This document shows, piece after piece, positions 33,327-42,894 of a stretch of DNA of 64,000 bases. Under the pieces are notes generated by a model. It was not told the DNA's origin and made no database searches. It worked only from the letters and a program-made list of their open reading frames with translations. The stretch is from DATCMH01 sp036563505. Lineage in GTDB: Bacteria > Pseudomonadota > Alphaproteobacteria > Rhizobiales > Beijerinckiaceae. The stretch spans positions 1-64,000 of the forward strand of contig DATCMH010000019.1 in NCBI GenBank assembly GCA_036563505.1, given 5' to 3'. The position numbers and the translations under genes were made by a program. Positions within the stretch are counted from its first letter, which is position 1. Each line of letters starts with the position of its first letter.

Positions 33327-35378
33327 CTATCGGCTCGCGTCCGCCTCGATCATGCCCGGCACACGCTCGTCGAAGCGGCGTCGGTAGACGTTGAAGTTCT
33401 CCATCACGCGCTGGACGTAGTTGCGCGTCTCAGAGAAAGGGATGCGCTCGATCCAGTCGATCAGGTCGACGTTGGGCTGGCGGGGATCGCCGTAGGCGTC
33501 GATCCACTTCTTCACGTTCGGCCCGCCCGCGTTGTAGGAGGCGAAGGCGAGGATGTGGGAGCCCTTCCAGTCCTGCATGAGCTCAGCGAGATGCGCCGAG
33601 CCGAGCCGGGCGTTGTAGGACGGGTCCTCGGTGAGGCGGTCGAGATCGTAGCCGAGGGCGAAGCGCTGGGCCGTGCGCTTGGCGGTGGCCGGCATGAGCT
33701 GCATCAGGCCGCGCGCGCCGGCATGGGACTGCGCCTTCGGGTCGAAGGCGCTCTCCTGGCGGGCGATGGCGAAGACCATGGCCTTCTCCACCTTGGCCGC
33801 CGCCGGCTCGAAGGCCGGGATGCCGATGGTCGGATAGGCGTGCAGGTCGAGGGGAAAGCCGCGTTGCACCGCCGTCTTGCCCGCCGTGAGGAGCGCCCGC
33901 GCGTCGCGCTGGTCGGCGGCGAGCTCGGCGAGGGCGTTGAGGTCGCACGCCTCCTTCAAGCGCTGCGCCAGGTCGGCCGTCAGCGCGAGGGCGAGGTCCT
34001 TGGCGCCCACCGTGTAGAGGTGGCGCAGGGCTTTGACCGGCGTCATGGCATCGAAGCGCGGCCGCCGGTCGGGCTCGGTCGAGGAGACGCGCAAGGTGAG
34101 GGCGCCCACCCCGAGCTTCTCCTGCGCCAGCTGCCCGTAGAACGTGATCGGGTGAGCCGCGGCGCGCTCGTATTGACGGCGGCTCTCCGCCAGCTTGCCC
34201 GCCGCCTCCGCCGCGCGGCCGCGCCAGTACGAAGTGCGCGCTACGGAGATCGGCGTCTCGGCGATGCCGTCGGCCTCGGAGAAGTGCCGGTCGGCGACCG
34301 CCGGATCGTTGAGAAAGCGCAGCGCGATCCAGCCGGCTTTGAACTCTGCCTCGATCTTCTTGGCCGGGGAATCGGCGGCATGGTCCCGCACCACGTCGTA
34401 AGCGGCCCGAGGGTCGCCGTCGTCGAGGAGCTTGCGGGCGATCATCCGGCGCTCCACCCACCACTCGTCGCCGTCGGCCAGCACGCTCGGGTCGCGGGGC
34501 ACGTTCGCGATGACCTTGGCGGCCTCGACGGCCTTCTCCTTGCGCCGGAGATGCTGCGCCTTGGTGAAGAGGTAGGACGTATCGCTCCGCAGAGCCGGCG
34601 GCACGGCGTCGAGCGCCTTCTCGGCCCCGCCTTCCTTCTCGGCCACGATGCGCCGCGCCTTGACGAGGGCCAGATAATCCTTGCCGGCCCGGGCGGCGGC
34701 GCGGGCGGCCGCGGTCCAGTTCTCCTTGAACAGGAGACGCTCCATGCGAAAGCGGTGATCGGCCGTCGAGATGACGTCCGGAAAGGCGTCGAGGACCTTG
34801 GCCTCGAACTCCTTTGACATGGTCTCGGTGCGCCAGAGGTCGCGCACGAGGTCGGCGGCGTCCTGGTCGAGGCCCTCCGTGCGGAAAGCCAGCGCCAGCG
34901 CCAGCTTGCCTTGCGCGCTGATCGGGCGCTGCGCGGCGAAGAACGCCCGCACGACCGGCCCGGGGCGGCGGTTCGCGAGAAGCGCTTCCTCGGCGCGGCG
35001 GCGCAGGAGCGTGCTCACCGGCCAATCCGGGTGTTCGCGCAGGAAGGCGGCGATCCGCTCGAAGCCCGTCGCCGCGCCGACCCGGATGCCGACCCAGTCG
35101 ACGAGGGCGCTGGCGGTTGGATCCTTCAGTTGCGCCTTGAGACGGTCGGCGGCGCCGACGTCGCCCTTGCGCGAGGCCTCGATGGCCTGACGAAGCAGCG
35201 CCGGGTCGAGGCCGGCCTGCGCTTTCGGCTCCTCGCGCAGGCGGCCAAAGAAAACATCGTCGAGCACCGCGACCCGTATCGCCTGGTCGCCGGAGGCGAG
35301 GGCCGCGCCGGCCGTCGAGAGCGACAACGCGAGGACGGCGGCGCTCAAGAGCGCCTTACGCTTGGGTTCACGCGTCAT
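33327..35378 (-). CDS. slt: Soluble lytic murein transglycosylase
   Basis: A 683-residue periplasmic enzyme that cleaves peptidoglycan to 1,6-anhydro-muropeptides. Signal peptide MTREPKRKALLSAAVLALSL; a long superhelical alpha domain (about 30-500); C-terminal lysozyme-like SLT domain with catalytic Glu in AIARQESAFDP near 543, GARGLMQLMPATAK, and ILAFASYNAGGPNVKKW. Divergent from dapA across a region with CtrA-like boxes. Confidence 0.92.
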   Translation of the reverse strand: MTREPKRKALLSAAVLALSLSTAGAALASGDQAIRVAVLDDVFFGRLREEPKAQAGLDPALLRQAIEASRKGDVGAADRLKAQLKDPTASALVDWVGIRVGAATGFERIAAFLREHPDWPVSTLLRRRAEEALLANRRPGPVVRAFFAAQRPISAQGKLALALAFRTEGLDQDAADLVRDLWRTETMSKEFEAKVLDAFPDVISTADHRFRMERLLFKENWTAAARAAARAGKDYLALVKARRIVAEKEGGAEKALDAVPPALRSDTSYLFTKAQHLRRKEKAVEAAKVIANVPRDPSVLADGDEWWVERRMIARKLLDDGDPRAAYDVVRDHAADSPAKKIEAEFKAGWIALRFLNDPAVADRHFSEADGIAETPISVARTSYWRGRAAEAAGKLAESRRQYERAAAHPITFYGQLAQEKLGVGALTLRVSSTEPDRRPRFDAMTPVKALRHLYTVGAKDLALALTADLAQRLKEACDLNALAELAADQRDARALLTAGKTAVQRGFPLDLHAYPTIGIPAFEPAAAKVEKAMVFAIARQESAFDPKAQSHAGARGLMQLMPATAKRTAQRFALGYDLDRLTEDPSYNARLGSAHLAELMQDWKGSHILAFASYNAGGPNVKKWIDAYGDPRQPNVDLIDWIERIPFSETRNYVQRVMENFNVYRRRFDERVPGMIEADASR

Positions 35379-35426
35379 GGTCTGCCCCCACGGCGGTGCG
35401 GAAAGCCCGATGCTTGGGCCAGTCGG

Positions 35427-35451
35427 TTAACAGGTCGTTAACATCGGTTAA
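35427..35451. promoter_or_regulatory. CtrA-like box(es) between slt and dapA
   Basis: TTAA-CAGGTCG-TTAA (35427-35441) is an exact TTAA-N7-TTAA CtrA motif; a third TTAA at 35448-35451 follows with a 6-base gap. It lies 49 bp before slt and 110 bp before dapA. CtrA control of a cell-wall hydrolase would fit known cell-cycle logic; binding is inference. Confidence 0.55.
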
Positions 35452-35550
35452 CGCGGCCGGCGTTTGCGCCCGGAAGCGGGCTCGCCTATGTGTCGCAGGG
35501 ATGGCGGCGGCGTCGCGCGCCGCTCCCAGCCCAGCGTCAGGACGTCCAGG

Positions 35551-36441
35551 ATGAGCCACCACCGCCTGCGCGGATCGATCACCGCCCTCGTCACCCCGTT
35601 CCGGGACGGGAGCCTCGACGAGGAGGCCTTCCGCGCCCTCGTGAACTGGCAGATCGAGAACGGAACCAACGGTCTCGTGCCCGTCGGCACCACGGGCGAG
35701 AGCCCGACCCTGACGCACGAGGAGCACAACCGCGTCGTCGCGATGTGCGTCGAGGAGACGAAGGGGCGCGTTCCCGTCATCGCCGGCGCAGGCTCCAACA
35801 ACACGGTGGAAGCGATCGACTTCGCCCGGCACGCAGAGGAGGTCGGCGCCGACGCCCTCCTCGTCGTGACGCCGTACTACAACAAGCCGACGCAAGAGGG
35901 GCTCTTCCAGCACTTCAAGGCGATCAACGACGCCACCACGCTTCCCATCCTGATCTACAACATCCCCGGCCGGTCGGTGATCGACATGAGTGTCGAGACC
36001 ATGAGCCGCCTCTACGAACTGAAGAATATCGTGGGCGTGAAGGACGCGACCGCCAACGTCGCCCGGGTCAGCCTGCAACGGCAGGCCATGGGACCGGACT
36101 TTATCCAGCTCTCCGGAGAGGATGCCACCGCCCTGGGCTTCATGGCCCACGGCGGTCACGGCTGCATCTCCGTCACGTCGAACGTTGCCCCCAAGCTGTG
36201 CAGCGACCTCCAGGCCGCATGCCTCGCAGGCAATTATGGCGAGGCCGTGTTGATCCAGGACCGGCTCATGCCCCTGCACACGGCGCTCTTCGTCGAGACG
36301 AATCCGTCCCCGGCCAAGTACGCGCTCTCCGTCCTCGACCGCATGGCGCCTGAGGTTCGGCTGCCCCTGGTGCCGGTGGGGGAGGGGACGAAGCAAACGG
36401 TGCGCGCCGCCATGGTGCATGCCGGGCTCATCAACGCCTGA
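35551..36441 (+). CDS. dapA: 4-Hydroxy-tetrahydrodipicolinate synthase
   Basis: A 296-residue class I aldolase condensing pyruvate with aspartate semialdehyde in lysine and diaminopimelate synthesis. Motifs: GTTGESPTL near 43-51, TPYYNKPTQEG with the catalytic Tyr, and the Schiff-base Lys in VGVKDATANV near 161. ATG 35551 with CCAGG/AGGACG upstream matches the family N-terminus (SITALVTPF). Leads a short operon with smpB and a peroxiredoxin. Confidence 0.96.
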   Translation: MSHHRLRGSITALVTPFRDGSLDEEAFRALVNWQIENGTNGLVPVGTTGESPTLTHEEHNRVVAMCVEETKGRVPVIAGAGSNNTVEAIDFARHAEEVGADALLVVTPYYNKPTQEGLFQHFKAINDATTLPILIYNIPGRSVIDMSVETMSRLYELKNIVGVKDATANVARVSLQRQAMGPDFIQLSGEDATALGFMAHGGHGCISVTSNVAPKLCSDLQAACLAGNYGEAVLIQDRLMPLHTALFVETNPSPAKYALSVLDRMAPEVRLPLVPVGEGTKQTVRAAMVHAGLINA

Positions 36442-36446
36442 AGCTG

Positions 36447-36920
36447 ATGAACAAGCCAGCTCATCCCCCGCACCGGGTCGTTGCCGACAACCGCAAGGCG
36501 CGGTTCAACTACGAGATCGTCGACACGATGGAGGCGGGGATCGCCCTCACGGGGACGGAGGTCAAATCTCTGCGCCAGGGCAAAGCCACGATCGCCGACG
36601 CCCATGCCGGCCCGTCGGGGGAGGAATTGTTCCTCTACAACGCCTACATCCCGGAATACCTCCAGGCGAACCGCTTCAACCACGAGACGCGCCGGCCACG
36701 GCGGCTGCTCCTGCATAAGCGTGAGATCAACAAGCTGATCGGCGCGACGCAGCGCGAGGGGTTCACCCTCATCCCGCTGAAGCTCTACTTCAACGACAAG
36801 GGCCGCGCGAAGATCGAGCTGGCGCTCGGGCGGGGCAAGAAGCTCCACGACAAGCGCGCGACGGAGAGGGACCGCGATTGGGCTCGCGAGCGCGGCCGCC
36901 TGATGCGCGACAAGGGGTAG
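36447..36920 (+). CDS. smpB: SsrA-binding protein SmpB
   Basis: 157 residues, essential partner of tmRNA in rescuing stalled ribosomes. Typical segments: NRKARFNYEIVDTMEAGI, LTGTEVKSLRQGKA, HETRRPRRLLLHKREINKL and a basic tail (GRGKKLHDKRATERDRD). Starts 5 bases after dapA, the order seen in many alphaproteobacteria. The ssrA gene itself was not recognised in the window. Confidence 0.96.
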   Translation: MNKPAHPPHRVVADNRKARFNYEIVDTMEAGIALTGTEVKSLRQGKATIADAHAGPSGEELFLYNAYIPEYLQANRFNHETRRPRRLLLHKREINKLIGATQREGFTLIPLKLYFNDKGRAKIELALGRGKKLHDKRATERDRDWARERGRLMRDKG

Positions 36921-36925
36921 GACTC

Positions 36926-37501
36926 ATGAGCGTTCCGGATCTCGCGACGATCCCCGCAGACCTGCCGGCCCCCGTCGACGATGGTGCCGCGGCGCATCTC
37001 GAAGGAGCGCGGCTGCCGGACGTCGCCCTGCCCGCGACCGACGGCACCACGGTGTCTCTGGCCCGCCTCGCGGGCCGCGTGGTGGTCTACGCCTATCCGC
37101 GTACCGGCGAGCCCGGAAAGCCGTCCTTGGTGGACGATTGGGATCAGATCCCCGGCGCCCGGGGCTGCACGCCCCAATCCTGCGGCTTTCGCGATCACTT
37201 CGCCGAACTGTCCCGGCTCGGCGCCGCGGCCGTTTACGGCCTCTCGACGCAGGACACCGCCTACCAGATGGAAGCGGCGGAGCGCTTGCACCTGCCGTTC
37301 CCGCTCCTGTCGGATGAGGGCCTTTCCTTCTCGCGCGCCGCGCGGCTGCCGACGATGGACGTCGCAGGTGTCACGTTGCTCAAGCGGATGGCCCTCGTCC
37401 TCGACGATGGCCGGGTGACGAAGGTGTTCTATCCCGTCTTCCCGCCGGATCGGAACGCCGCGGACGTCGCGGCTTGGCTCGCGGATCATCCGCGGGCTTG
37501 A
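36926..37501 (+). CDS. Peroxiredoxin (BCP/AhpC-TSA type) with extended active-site loop
   Basis: A 191-residue thioredoxin-fold peroxidase. The active site reads YAYPRTGEPG ... GARGCTPQSCGFRDHF: the Cys of GCTPQ corresponds to the peroxidatic Cys of BCP-type GCTxEA, and the second Cys five residues on is the probable resolving Cys. About 15 extra residues (KPSLVDDWDQIPGA) separate the YPRTG strand end from GCT, an insertion not found in classical Bcp. ATG 36926 is 5 bases after smpB. Convergent and directly abutting the NYN gene. Confidence 0.82.
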   Translation: MSVPDLATIPADLPAPVDDGAAAHLEGARLPDVALPATDGTTVSLARLAGRVVVYAYPRTGEPGKPSLVDDWDQIPGARGCTPQSCGFRDHFAELSRLGAAAVYGLSTQDTAYQMEAAERLHLPFPLLSDEGLSFSRAARLPTMDVAGVTLLKRMALVLDDGRVTKVFYPVFPPDRNAADVAAWLADHPRA

Positions 37502-38167
37502 TCAGGTTTCCGCGATGTCGTCGTCCACGGCCGGGGCTTGGCGGATGCCGTAGCGCCGCTCGAGGCCGGGGCCGGCAGCGCCCTGGTGACGGAAGCGGTC
37601 CGATCGCTCCGCAAATTCGCCTGGGGCCCGCGGCGCGCGCTCCGAAGGGTCGCGGCCGATCTTCGGGATCAGGGTGGCGAGATCGATGAACTCGTCGGCT
37701 TGGCGCCGCAGCTCGTCCGCCACCATCGGGGGCTGGGTCGAGATCGTGGAGATCACCGAGACGCGAACGCCGCGCCGCTGCATGGCCTCGGCGAGGGAGC
37801 GGAAATCGCCGTCCCCGGAGAAGAGGATCATCTGGTCGATGAAGGGCGCGAGCTCCAGCGCGTCGATCGCGAGCTCGATGTCCATGTTGCCCTTGACCTT
37901 GCGCCGCCCGGTGGAGTCCACGAACTCCTTCGTCGGCTTGGTCACGACCCGGTAGCCGTTGTAGTCGAGCCAGTCGATCAGCGGCCGGATCGAGGAATAC
38001 TCCTGATCCTCGACGAGCGCCGTGTAGTAGAAAGCGCGCACGAGGTAGCCGCGCGTCTGAAACTCCTTCAAGAGACGCTTGTAGTCGACGTCGAAACCGA
38101 GGGTTTTCGTCGTGGCGTAGAGGTTCGCCCCGTCGATGAACAAGGCGATTCGATTCTGACCGTTCAT
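37502..38167 (-). CDS. NYN-domain (LabA/DUF88-type) RNase-like protein
   Basis: 221 residues. The PIN-like NYN fold is clear: IALFIDGANLYA near 7-18, KGNMDIELAIDALELA near 93-108 and ILFSGDGDFRSLAEAMQRRG near 115-134, giving the cluster of metal-binding Asp residues. C-terminal 50 residues are low-complexity and charged. Family members are thought to be endoribonucleases; target unknown. Confidence 0.87.
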   Translation of the reverse strand: MNGQNRIALFIDGANLYATTKTLGFDVDYKRLLKEFQTRGYLVRAFYYTALVEDQEYSSIRPLIDWLDYNGYRVVTKPTKEFVDSTGRRKVKGNMDIELAIDALELAPFIDQMILFSGDGDFRSLAEAMQRRGVRVSVISTISTQPPMVADELRRQADEFIDLATLIPKIGRDPSERAPRAPGEFAERSDRFRHQGAAGPGLERRYGIRQAPAVDDDIAET

Positions 38168-38417
38168 CGTGCGACGCGGATCCCTGTTGCGCGGCGTTCA
38201 ACGTCCGCTGCCGGACGCGGCTCACGCCGACAACCTTGTGCCGGCTATGTTTCGGGTCGGACCACCGCCGAAAACGAGCCCAGCTCTCAAGGTCGTGCAG
38301 GCGAAAACCGCTACCTTAGAACCGCTATAGACGAGGCGATCGACCGCAAGTCAAGGATCGGGCATCCCGAAACTTGCGGCAGGTTTTCGAAAGATTGAAG
38401 GAAATTCCCCACCTGCG

Positions 38418-39002
38418 TTAACGCGACAACGCCCGGCTGCCTGGCTTAACGGCGGGCATGGCGGCAAGCTCCGGCGGCAGCTGGTCGGGCGGATAATTCG
38501 GGATGTCGAGCGCCACGAGGGAGACAAGCGGAACGTCGAGGATCGCCGAGCCGCCGGACCGGTCGATCAGGCAGGCAGCGCCGACGACCGTGCCCGGGTG
38601 CTCGGCCAGAGCAGCGAGGCACTCGCGTGAGGAGAGCCCGGTCGTGACGATGTCCTCCACCATGACGACGCGGGCGCCGTCGGGAATCTGAAATCCGCGC
38701 CGCAGGGCGAAAGCGCCGTTCTCGCGCTCGACGAACACGGCCTTGGCCCCGAGGTGCCGCGCCGTCTCATAGCCCGGCACGATGCCGCCCACCGCCGGCG
38801 AGACCACGTAGTCGACCGGTCCAAAGCGGTCCGTGATCTTTCGGGCCAGCGCCCGGCAGAGCCGCTCCGTCCGGACCGGGTCCATGAACACGAACATCTT
38901 CTGCAGGAAGACGGCGCTGTGCAGGCCGGAGCTCAGGATGAAATGTCCTTCGAGCAGGGCTCCCGCGTCGCGGAATTCGCCCAGAACCTCGTCCGATGTC
39001 AT
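38418..39002 (-). CDS. pyrE: Orotate phosphoribosyltransferase
   Basis: 194 residues; forms OMP from orotate and PRPP in pyrimidine synthesis. The PRPP-binding motif is VVMVEDIVTTGLSS, with HFILSSGLHSAVFLQK at the N-terminus and AVGGIVPGYETAR. ATG at 39002 has AGGAG seven bases upstream; a second ATG two codons earlier (39008) is less well placed. The long reading through the UDP-glucose dehydrogenase region is a shadow. 31 bases after that gene on the same strand. Confidence 0.95.
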   Translation of the reverse strand: MTSDEVLGEFRDAGALLEGHFILSSGLHSAVFLQKMFVFMDPVRTERLCRALARKITDRFGPVDYVVSPAVGGIVPGYETARHLGAKAVFVERENGAFALRRGFQIPDGARVVMVEDIVTTGLSSRECLAALAEHPGTVVGAACLIDRSGGSAILDVPLVSLVALDIPNYPPDQLPPELAAMPAVKPGSRALSR

Positions 39003-39033
39003 GGCCATTCTCCTGCTCGTCCCGCGCCGGTGC

Positions 39034-40359
39034 TCACGAGGAGGGCAGGGCGGCCGACGGGCGCCCGACGCTGACATAGGCGAAGCCGCGCCGCGCGATG
39101 TCGTCGGGCCGGTAGATGTTGCGCAGGTCCACCAGCACGGCGTTGCGCATCGCGGCCTTGATGCGATCGAGGTCGAGCGCCCGGAAAGCGTCCCACTCCG
39201 TAACGATGACGAGCGCATCGGCGCCTTCGGCGCAGGCGTAAGGATCGAGGGCGTAATCGACGCCGTCGAGAACGGTGCGGGCCTGCTCCATGCCTTCCGG
39301 ATCGAAGGCGCGCACGGTGGCGCCACCGTCGAGCAGGGCCGTGATGATCGCGAGCGAGGGCGCGTCGCGCATGTCGTCGGTGTTGGGCTTGAAGGTAAGG
39401 CCGAGGACCGCCACCGTCTTGCCCCGCACGGAGCCGTCGAGGGCCTGGACGACCTTGCGCGCCATGGCGCGCTTGCGCTGGTCGTTGACCGCCGCCACCG
39501 TCTCGACGATGCGGATCGGCGCGCCATGGTCCTGCGCCGTCTTGATCAGCGCGAGGGTGTCCTTCGGGAAACAGGAGCCGCCGTAGCCGGGGCCGGCATG
39601 GAGGAACTTCGACCCGATGCGGTTGTCGAGCCCGATGCCGCGGGCGACCTCCTGGACATTGGCGCCCACCTGCTCGCACAAGTCCGCGATCTCGTTGATG
39701 AAGGTGATCTTGGTCGCGAGGAACGCGTTGGCCGCGTATTTCGTGAGCTCCGCCGTGCGCCGCGACGTCACCAGGATCGGCGCCTGGTTGAGGTAGAGCG
39801 GACGGTAGAGCTCCGTCATCACGTCGCGGGCGCGCTCGTCGTCGGCCCCGATGACGATGCGGTCCGGGCGCTTGAAATCGGCGATCGCCGCGCCCTCGCG
39901 CAGGAATTCGGGATTCGAGACCACCGCGAAATCGGCCTCGGGCCGGGTCTCGCGGATGATGCGCTCCACCTCGTCGCCCGTGCCGACCGGCACCGTCGAT
40001 TTCGTGACGACGACCGTATAGCCGCGCAGAGCCGCTGCGATCTCGCGGGCCGCCTGGTGCACGTAGGAGAGGTCGGCATGACCGTCGCCGCGCCGGGACG
40101 GCGTGCCGACCGCGATGAACACGGCCTCGGCATCGGCAACTGCCTCCGTCAGGTCTTCCGCGAAGGTGAGGCGACCCGCCTTGACGTTCGTGGCCACGAG
40201 CTCCGGCAGGCCCGGCTCGAAGATCGGGATCTCGCCGCGCCGAAGCGCCTCGATCTTGCGGGGATCCTTGTCGACGCAGCACACCGTGTGGCCGAAATCG
40301 GCGAAGCACGCCCCGGAGACCAGACCCACATAGCCTGACCCGATCATCGCGACGCGCAT
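39034..40359 (-). CDS. ugd: UDP-glucose 6-dehydrogenase
   Basis: 441 residues, NAD-dependent oxidation of UDP-glucose to UDP-glucuronate for exopolysaccharide or LPS. N-terminal Rossmann motif GSGYVGLVSGACFADFGH, STVPVGTGDEV, the Lys in ELTKYAANAFLATKI and the catalytic Cys in GYGGSCFPKDTLAL. Complete and of standard length. Upstream of pyrE on the same strand. Confidence 0.95.
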   Translation of the reverse strand: MRVAMIGSGYVGLVSGACFADFGHTVCCVDKDPRKIEALRRGEIPIFEPGLPELVATNVKAGRLTFAEDLTEAVADAEAVFIAVGTPSRRGDGHADLSYVHQAAREIAAALRGYTVVVTKSTVPVGTGDEVERIIRETRPEADFAVVSNPEFLREGAAIADFKRPDRIVIGADDERARDVMTELYRPLYLNQAPILVTSRRTAELTKYAANAFLATKITFINEIADLCEQVGANVQEVARGIGLDNRIGSKFLHAGPGYGGSCFPKDTLALIKTAQDHGAPIRIVETVAAVNDQRKRAMARKVVQALDGSVRGKTVAVLGLTFKPNTDDMRDAPSLAIITALLDGGATVRAFDPEGMEQARTVLDGVDYALDPYACAEGADALVIVTEWDAFRALDLDRIKAAMRNAVLVDLRNIYRPDDIARRGFAYVSVGRPSAALPSS

Positions 40360-40473
40360 GGAGTTTCCTTCGGGGAAAATGGTCCAGAGTGCCCGCGGCT
40401 CTTATCAAACGGGTCCGGTCAAGCCAACCGCGGGCCGACTGGCGTCGTCCGCCGATTGCCCGGCGCCTGCCGC

Positions 40474-42774
40474 ATGGTTACCCTTCGATTCGAGGGCGCT
40501 TCGGGCCGGCGCGTGTTCGGGTTCGCCGCGAAGGCCGCCTCGCGTCGGGGAGGCTGTTTGGCATCGAACACGGCTCGCAGGGCCGCCGGGACGGACGGCT
40601 CAGCTGCGCCTCCCGCGGCTGAGGCGCCCGGGGGCGAGGCCGAGCGGCTGCGCCTGGCGCTCGAGGCGACGGGCCTCGGCTTCTGGGACGTCGACGCCGT
40701 GTCCGGGGCGCGGACTTGGTCGCCCGAGATGCGTGCCATCCTGGGCGTGTCCGCCTCGCTGGCCGCCGAACCGGCCTTCTTCTCGACCCTGATCCATCCG
40801 GACGACCGCGATTGGGTCGAGGCGCACTACCGCCGGGCCTACGATCCGGCCCACGGGGGCGACTACCGCGCCGAGTTCCGCATCCGCCGATTCGGCGACG
40901 GCGTCGAGCGCTGGGTGGCGACGACGGGAAAAGTGAGTTTCGACGCCGAGGGCCTTCCCGTGCGGGCGATCGGCACGCTCCTCGACATCACGGATCGCAA
41001 GCGCGCCGACCTCGCCCTGCGCGAGAGCGAGGAGCGGCTTCAGCTCGCCCTCAAGGCCGGCGGCCTCGGCAGCTGGGACCTCGACCTCGTCGCCGGGCAG
41101 CGGGTTTTCTCCGCCCGCTCCGCCGAGATCTTCGGCGTGGCGCCGGAGGAGATGCGCGAGCGCGGGGCCTGGACTCGGGTCATCCATCCGGACGACCAGG
41201 AGCGGACCCAGGCCGCGCTCGCGGCGGCGCTCAAAGGCGAGGGCGACTACCGCGTCGAGTTCCGGGTCTGCACCGGTGAGGGCGTGCGCTGGGTGGCGTC
41301 CCAGGCCATCGTGCAGCGCGGTTCCGACGGTGCCGCGCGGCGGGTCATCGGCATTCACCAGGACGTGACCGAGCAACACCGGGCGCAGGCCGCGCTGCGG
41401 GAGAGCGAGGCGCGCTTCCGGGCCCTCGCCGAGGCGACGCCGCAGCTCGTCTGGTCGACGCTTCCCGACGGCGCGTGCGATTACCTGAGTCCGCAATGGG
41501 AGGATTATACCGGCCGGCCGGCAGCCGACCACCACGGCCTCGGCTGGCAGGAGGCGATCCACCCGGACGACCGGCCAAGGGCCGCCCAGGCCTGGGCCCT
41601 CGCCGCGGCGCGCTTCGCCGATTACGACGTGGAGTACCGCCTGCGCGGCAGCGACGGCACCTACCGCTGGTTCAAGGCCCGGGGCTCGCCTCTCCTCGAC
41701 GAGACGGGCGCGATCCTGCGCTGGTTCGGAACCTCCACCGACATCGACGACCTCGTGCGCGCCCGCGAGGCGATGCGGGAGAGCGAGCAGCGGCTGCGCG
41801 CGACGCAGGAGCACGCGGCGGTGGGGATCGGCGAAGCCGACGCGGCCGGACGGTTGCTGCGCGTCAACGAGGCGCTGTGCTCCATCGCCGGCGCGTCGCG
41901 CAGCGCCATGATCGGCCGCGTGCTCTTCGACCGCACCCACGCCGACGACCTCGACGAGGACCGCACCCAGTACACCCGGCAGGTGGCCGGCGAGATCGAC
42001 CGCTACGGCATCGAGAAGCGCTACCGCCGCGACGACGGCCAGGAGGTGTGGATCAGCGTGGTCTCGTCGGCGGTGCGCGACGCGGAGGGCCGGTTCCTCT
42101 ACAGCGTGCGCGTCGTCCAGGACGTGACGGAGCGCAAACTCGCCGAGGCCCGGCAGCGGCTGCTGCTCGGCGAGCTCAACCACCGCGTCAAGAACACGCT
42201 CGCGACCGTGCAGTCCATCGCGGCCCAGACAGCCCGGACCGCGACGAGCGCGGGAAGCTTCTTCGAGGCCTTCGAACCGCGCCTCCTCGCCCTCTCGAAG
42301 GCGCACAACCTCCTCACCCAGGGGAGCTGGGAAGGGGCGGACCTGCGCGACGTGCTCGAGCAGGAACTGTCGCCCTACATGGAGAGTGCCGCGGCGGACG
42401 GGCCGGCCCGGGTGAGTTTGCACGGCCCGCGCTTCACGGTCGGACCGCGCACGGCTCTGGCGCTCGGCCTCGCTTTCCACGAGTTGTCGACCAACGCGGC
42501 GAAGTACGGCGCGCTCTCGGCCCCGGAGGGACGGGTGGCGGTGGCCTGGCGCCGGTCCACGATCGAGACTCAGGCCTGGCTTCGGCTCACGTGGCGTGAG
42601 GCGGGCGGCCCGCCGGTCGTGGCTCCCACGCGGCGCGGCTTCGGCTCGCGCCTCCTCGATCGCGGCGTCGCCGCCGAGCTCGGCGGATCGGTCGACCTCG
42701 CCTTCGAGCCCACAGGCCTGCGCTGCCGCATCGAGATCCCCCTCGACGGCGAGGCCGACAAGCGCATGCTCTGA
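40474..42774 (+). CDS. HWE-family sensor histidine kinase with four PAS domains
   Basis: A 766-residue soluble kinase. Four tandem PAS/PAC units: about 55-170 (ATGLGFWDVDAVSG), 185-305 (AGGLGSWDLDLVAG), 310-430 (TPQLVWSTLPDGACDYLSPQ) and 440-560 (HAAVGIGEADAAGRLLRVNE). The kinase core has GELNHRVKNTLATVQSIA with the phospho-acceptor His, then HELSTNAAKYGALS, the HWE N-box. No membrane span, so it senses a cytoplasmic cue such as light, redox or a ligand. ATG 40474 lacks a good ribosome-binding site; TTG 40558 with GGGGAGG is an alternative. No partner regulator adjoins. Confidence 0.87.
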   Translation: MVTLRFEGASGRRVFGFAAKAASRRGGCLASNTARRAAGTDGSAAPPAAEAPGGEAERLRLALEATGLGFWDVDAVSGARTWSPEMRAILGVSASLAAEPAFFSTLIHPDDRDWVEAHYRRAYDPAHGGDYRAEFRIRRFGDGVERWVATTGKVSFDAEGLPVRAIGTLLDITDRKRADLALRESEERLQLALKAGGLGSWDLDLVAGQRVFSARSAEIFGVAPEEMRERGAWTRVIHPDDQERTQAALAAALKGEGDYRVEFRVCTGEGVRWVASQAIVQRGSDGAARRVIGIHQDVTEQHRAQAALRESEARFRALAEATPQLVWSTLPDGACDYLSPQWEDYTGRPAADHHGLGWQEAIHPDDRPRAAQAWALAAARFADYDVEYRLRGSDGTYRWFKARGSPLLDETGAILRWFGTSTDIDDLVRAREAMRESEQRLRATQEHAAVGIGEADAAGRLLRVNEALCSIAGASRSAMIGRVLFDRTHADDLDEDRTQYTRQVAGEIDRYGIEKRYRRDDGQEVWISVVSSAVRDAEGRFLYSVRVVQDVTERKLAEARQRLLLGELNHRVKNTLATVQSIAAQTARTATSAGSFFEAFEPRLLALSKAHNLLTQGSWEGADLRDVLEQELSPYMESAAADGPARVSLHGPRFTVGPRTALALGLAFHELSTNAAKYGALSAPEGRVAVAWRRSTIETQAWLRLTWREAGGPPVVAPTRRGFGSRLLDRGVAAELGGSVDLAFEPTGLRCRIEIPLDGEADKRML

Positions 42775-42894
42775 CGCCGCCAGCGGGCTTTCCAAAGTTT
42801 AATCTGCCCGCCAGGACACTTTCACCTGCCCGCACGACATTCAGGTCACGCGCGCTGCTCATCGTCGGCAGCGTCGATCGGAGTGACCGCATCC

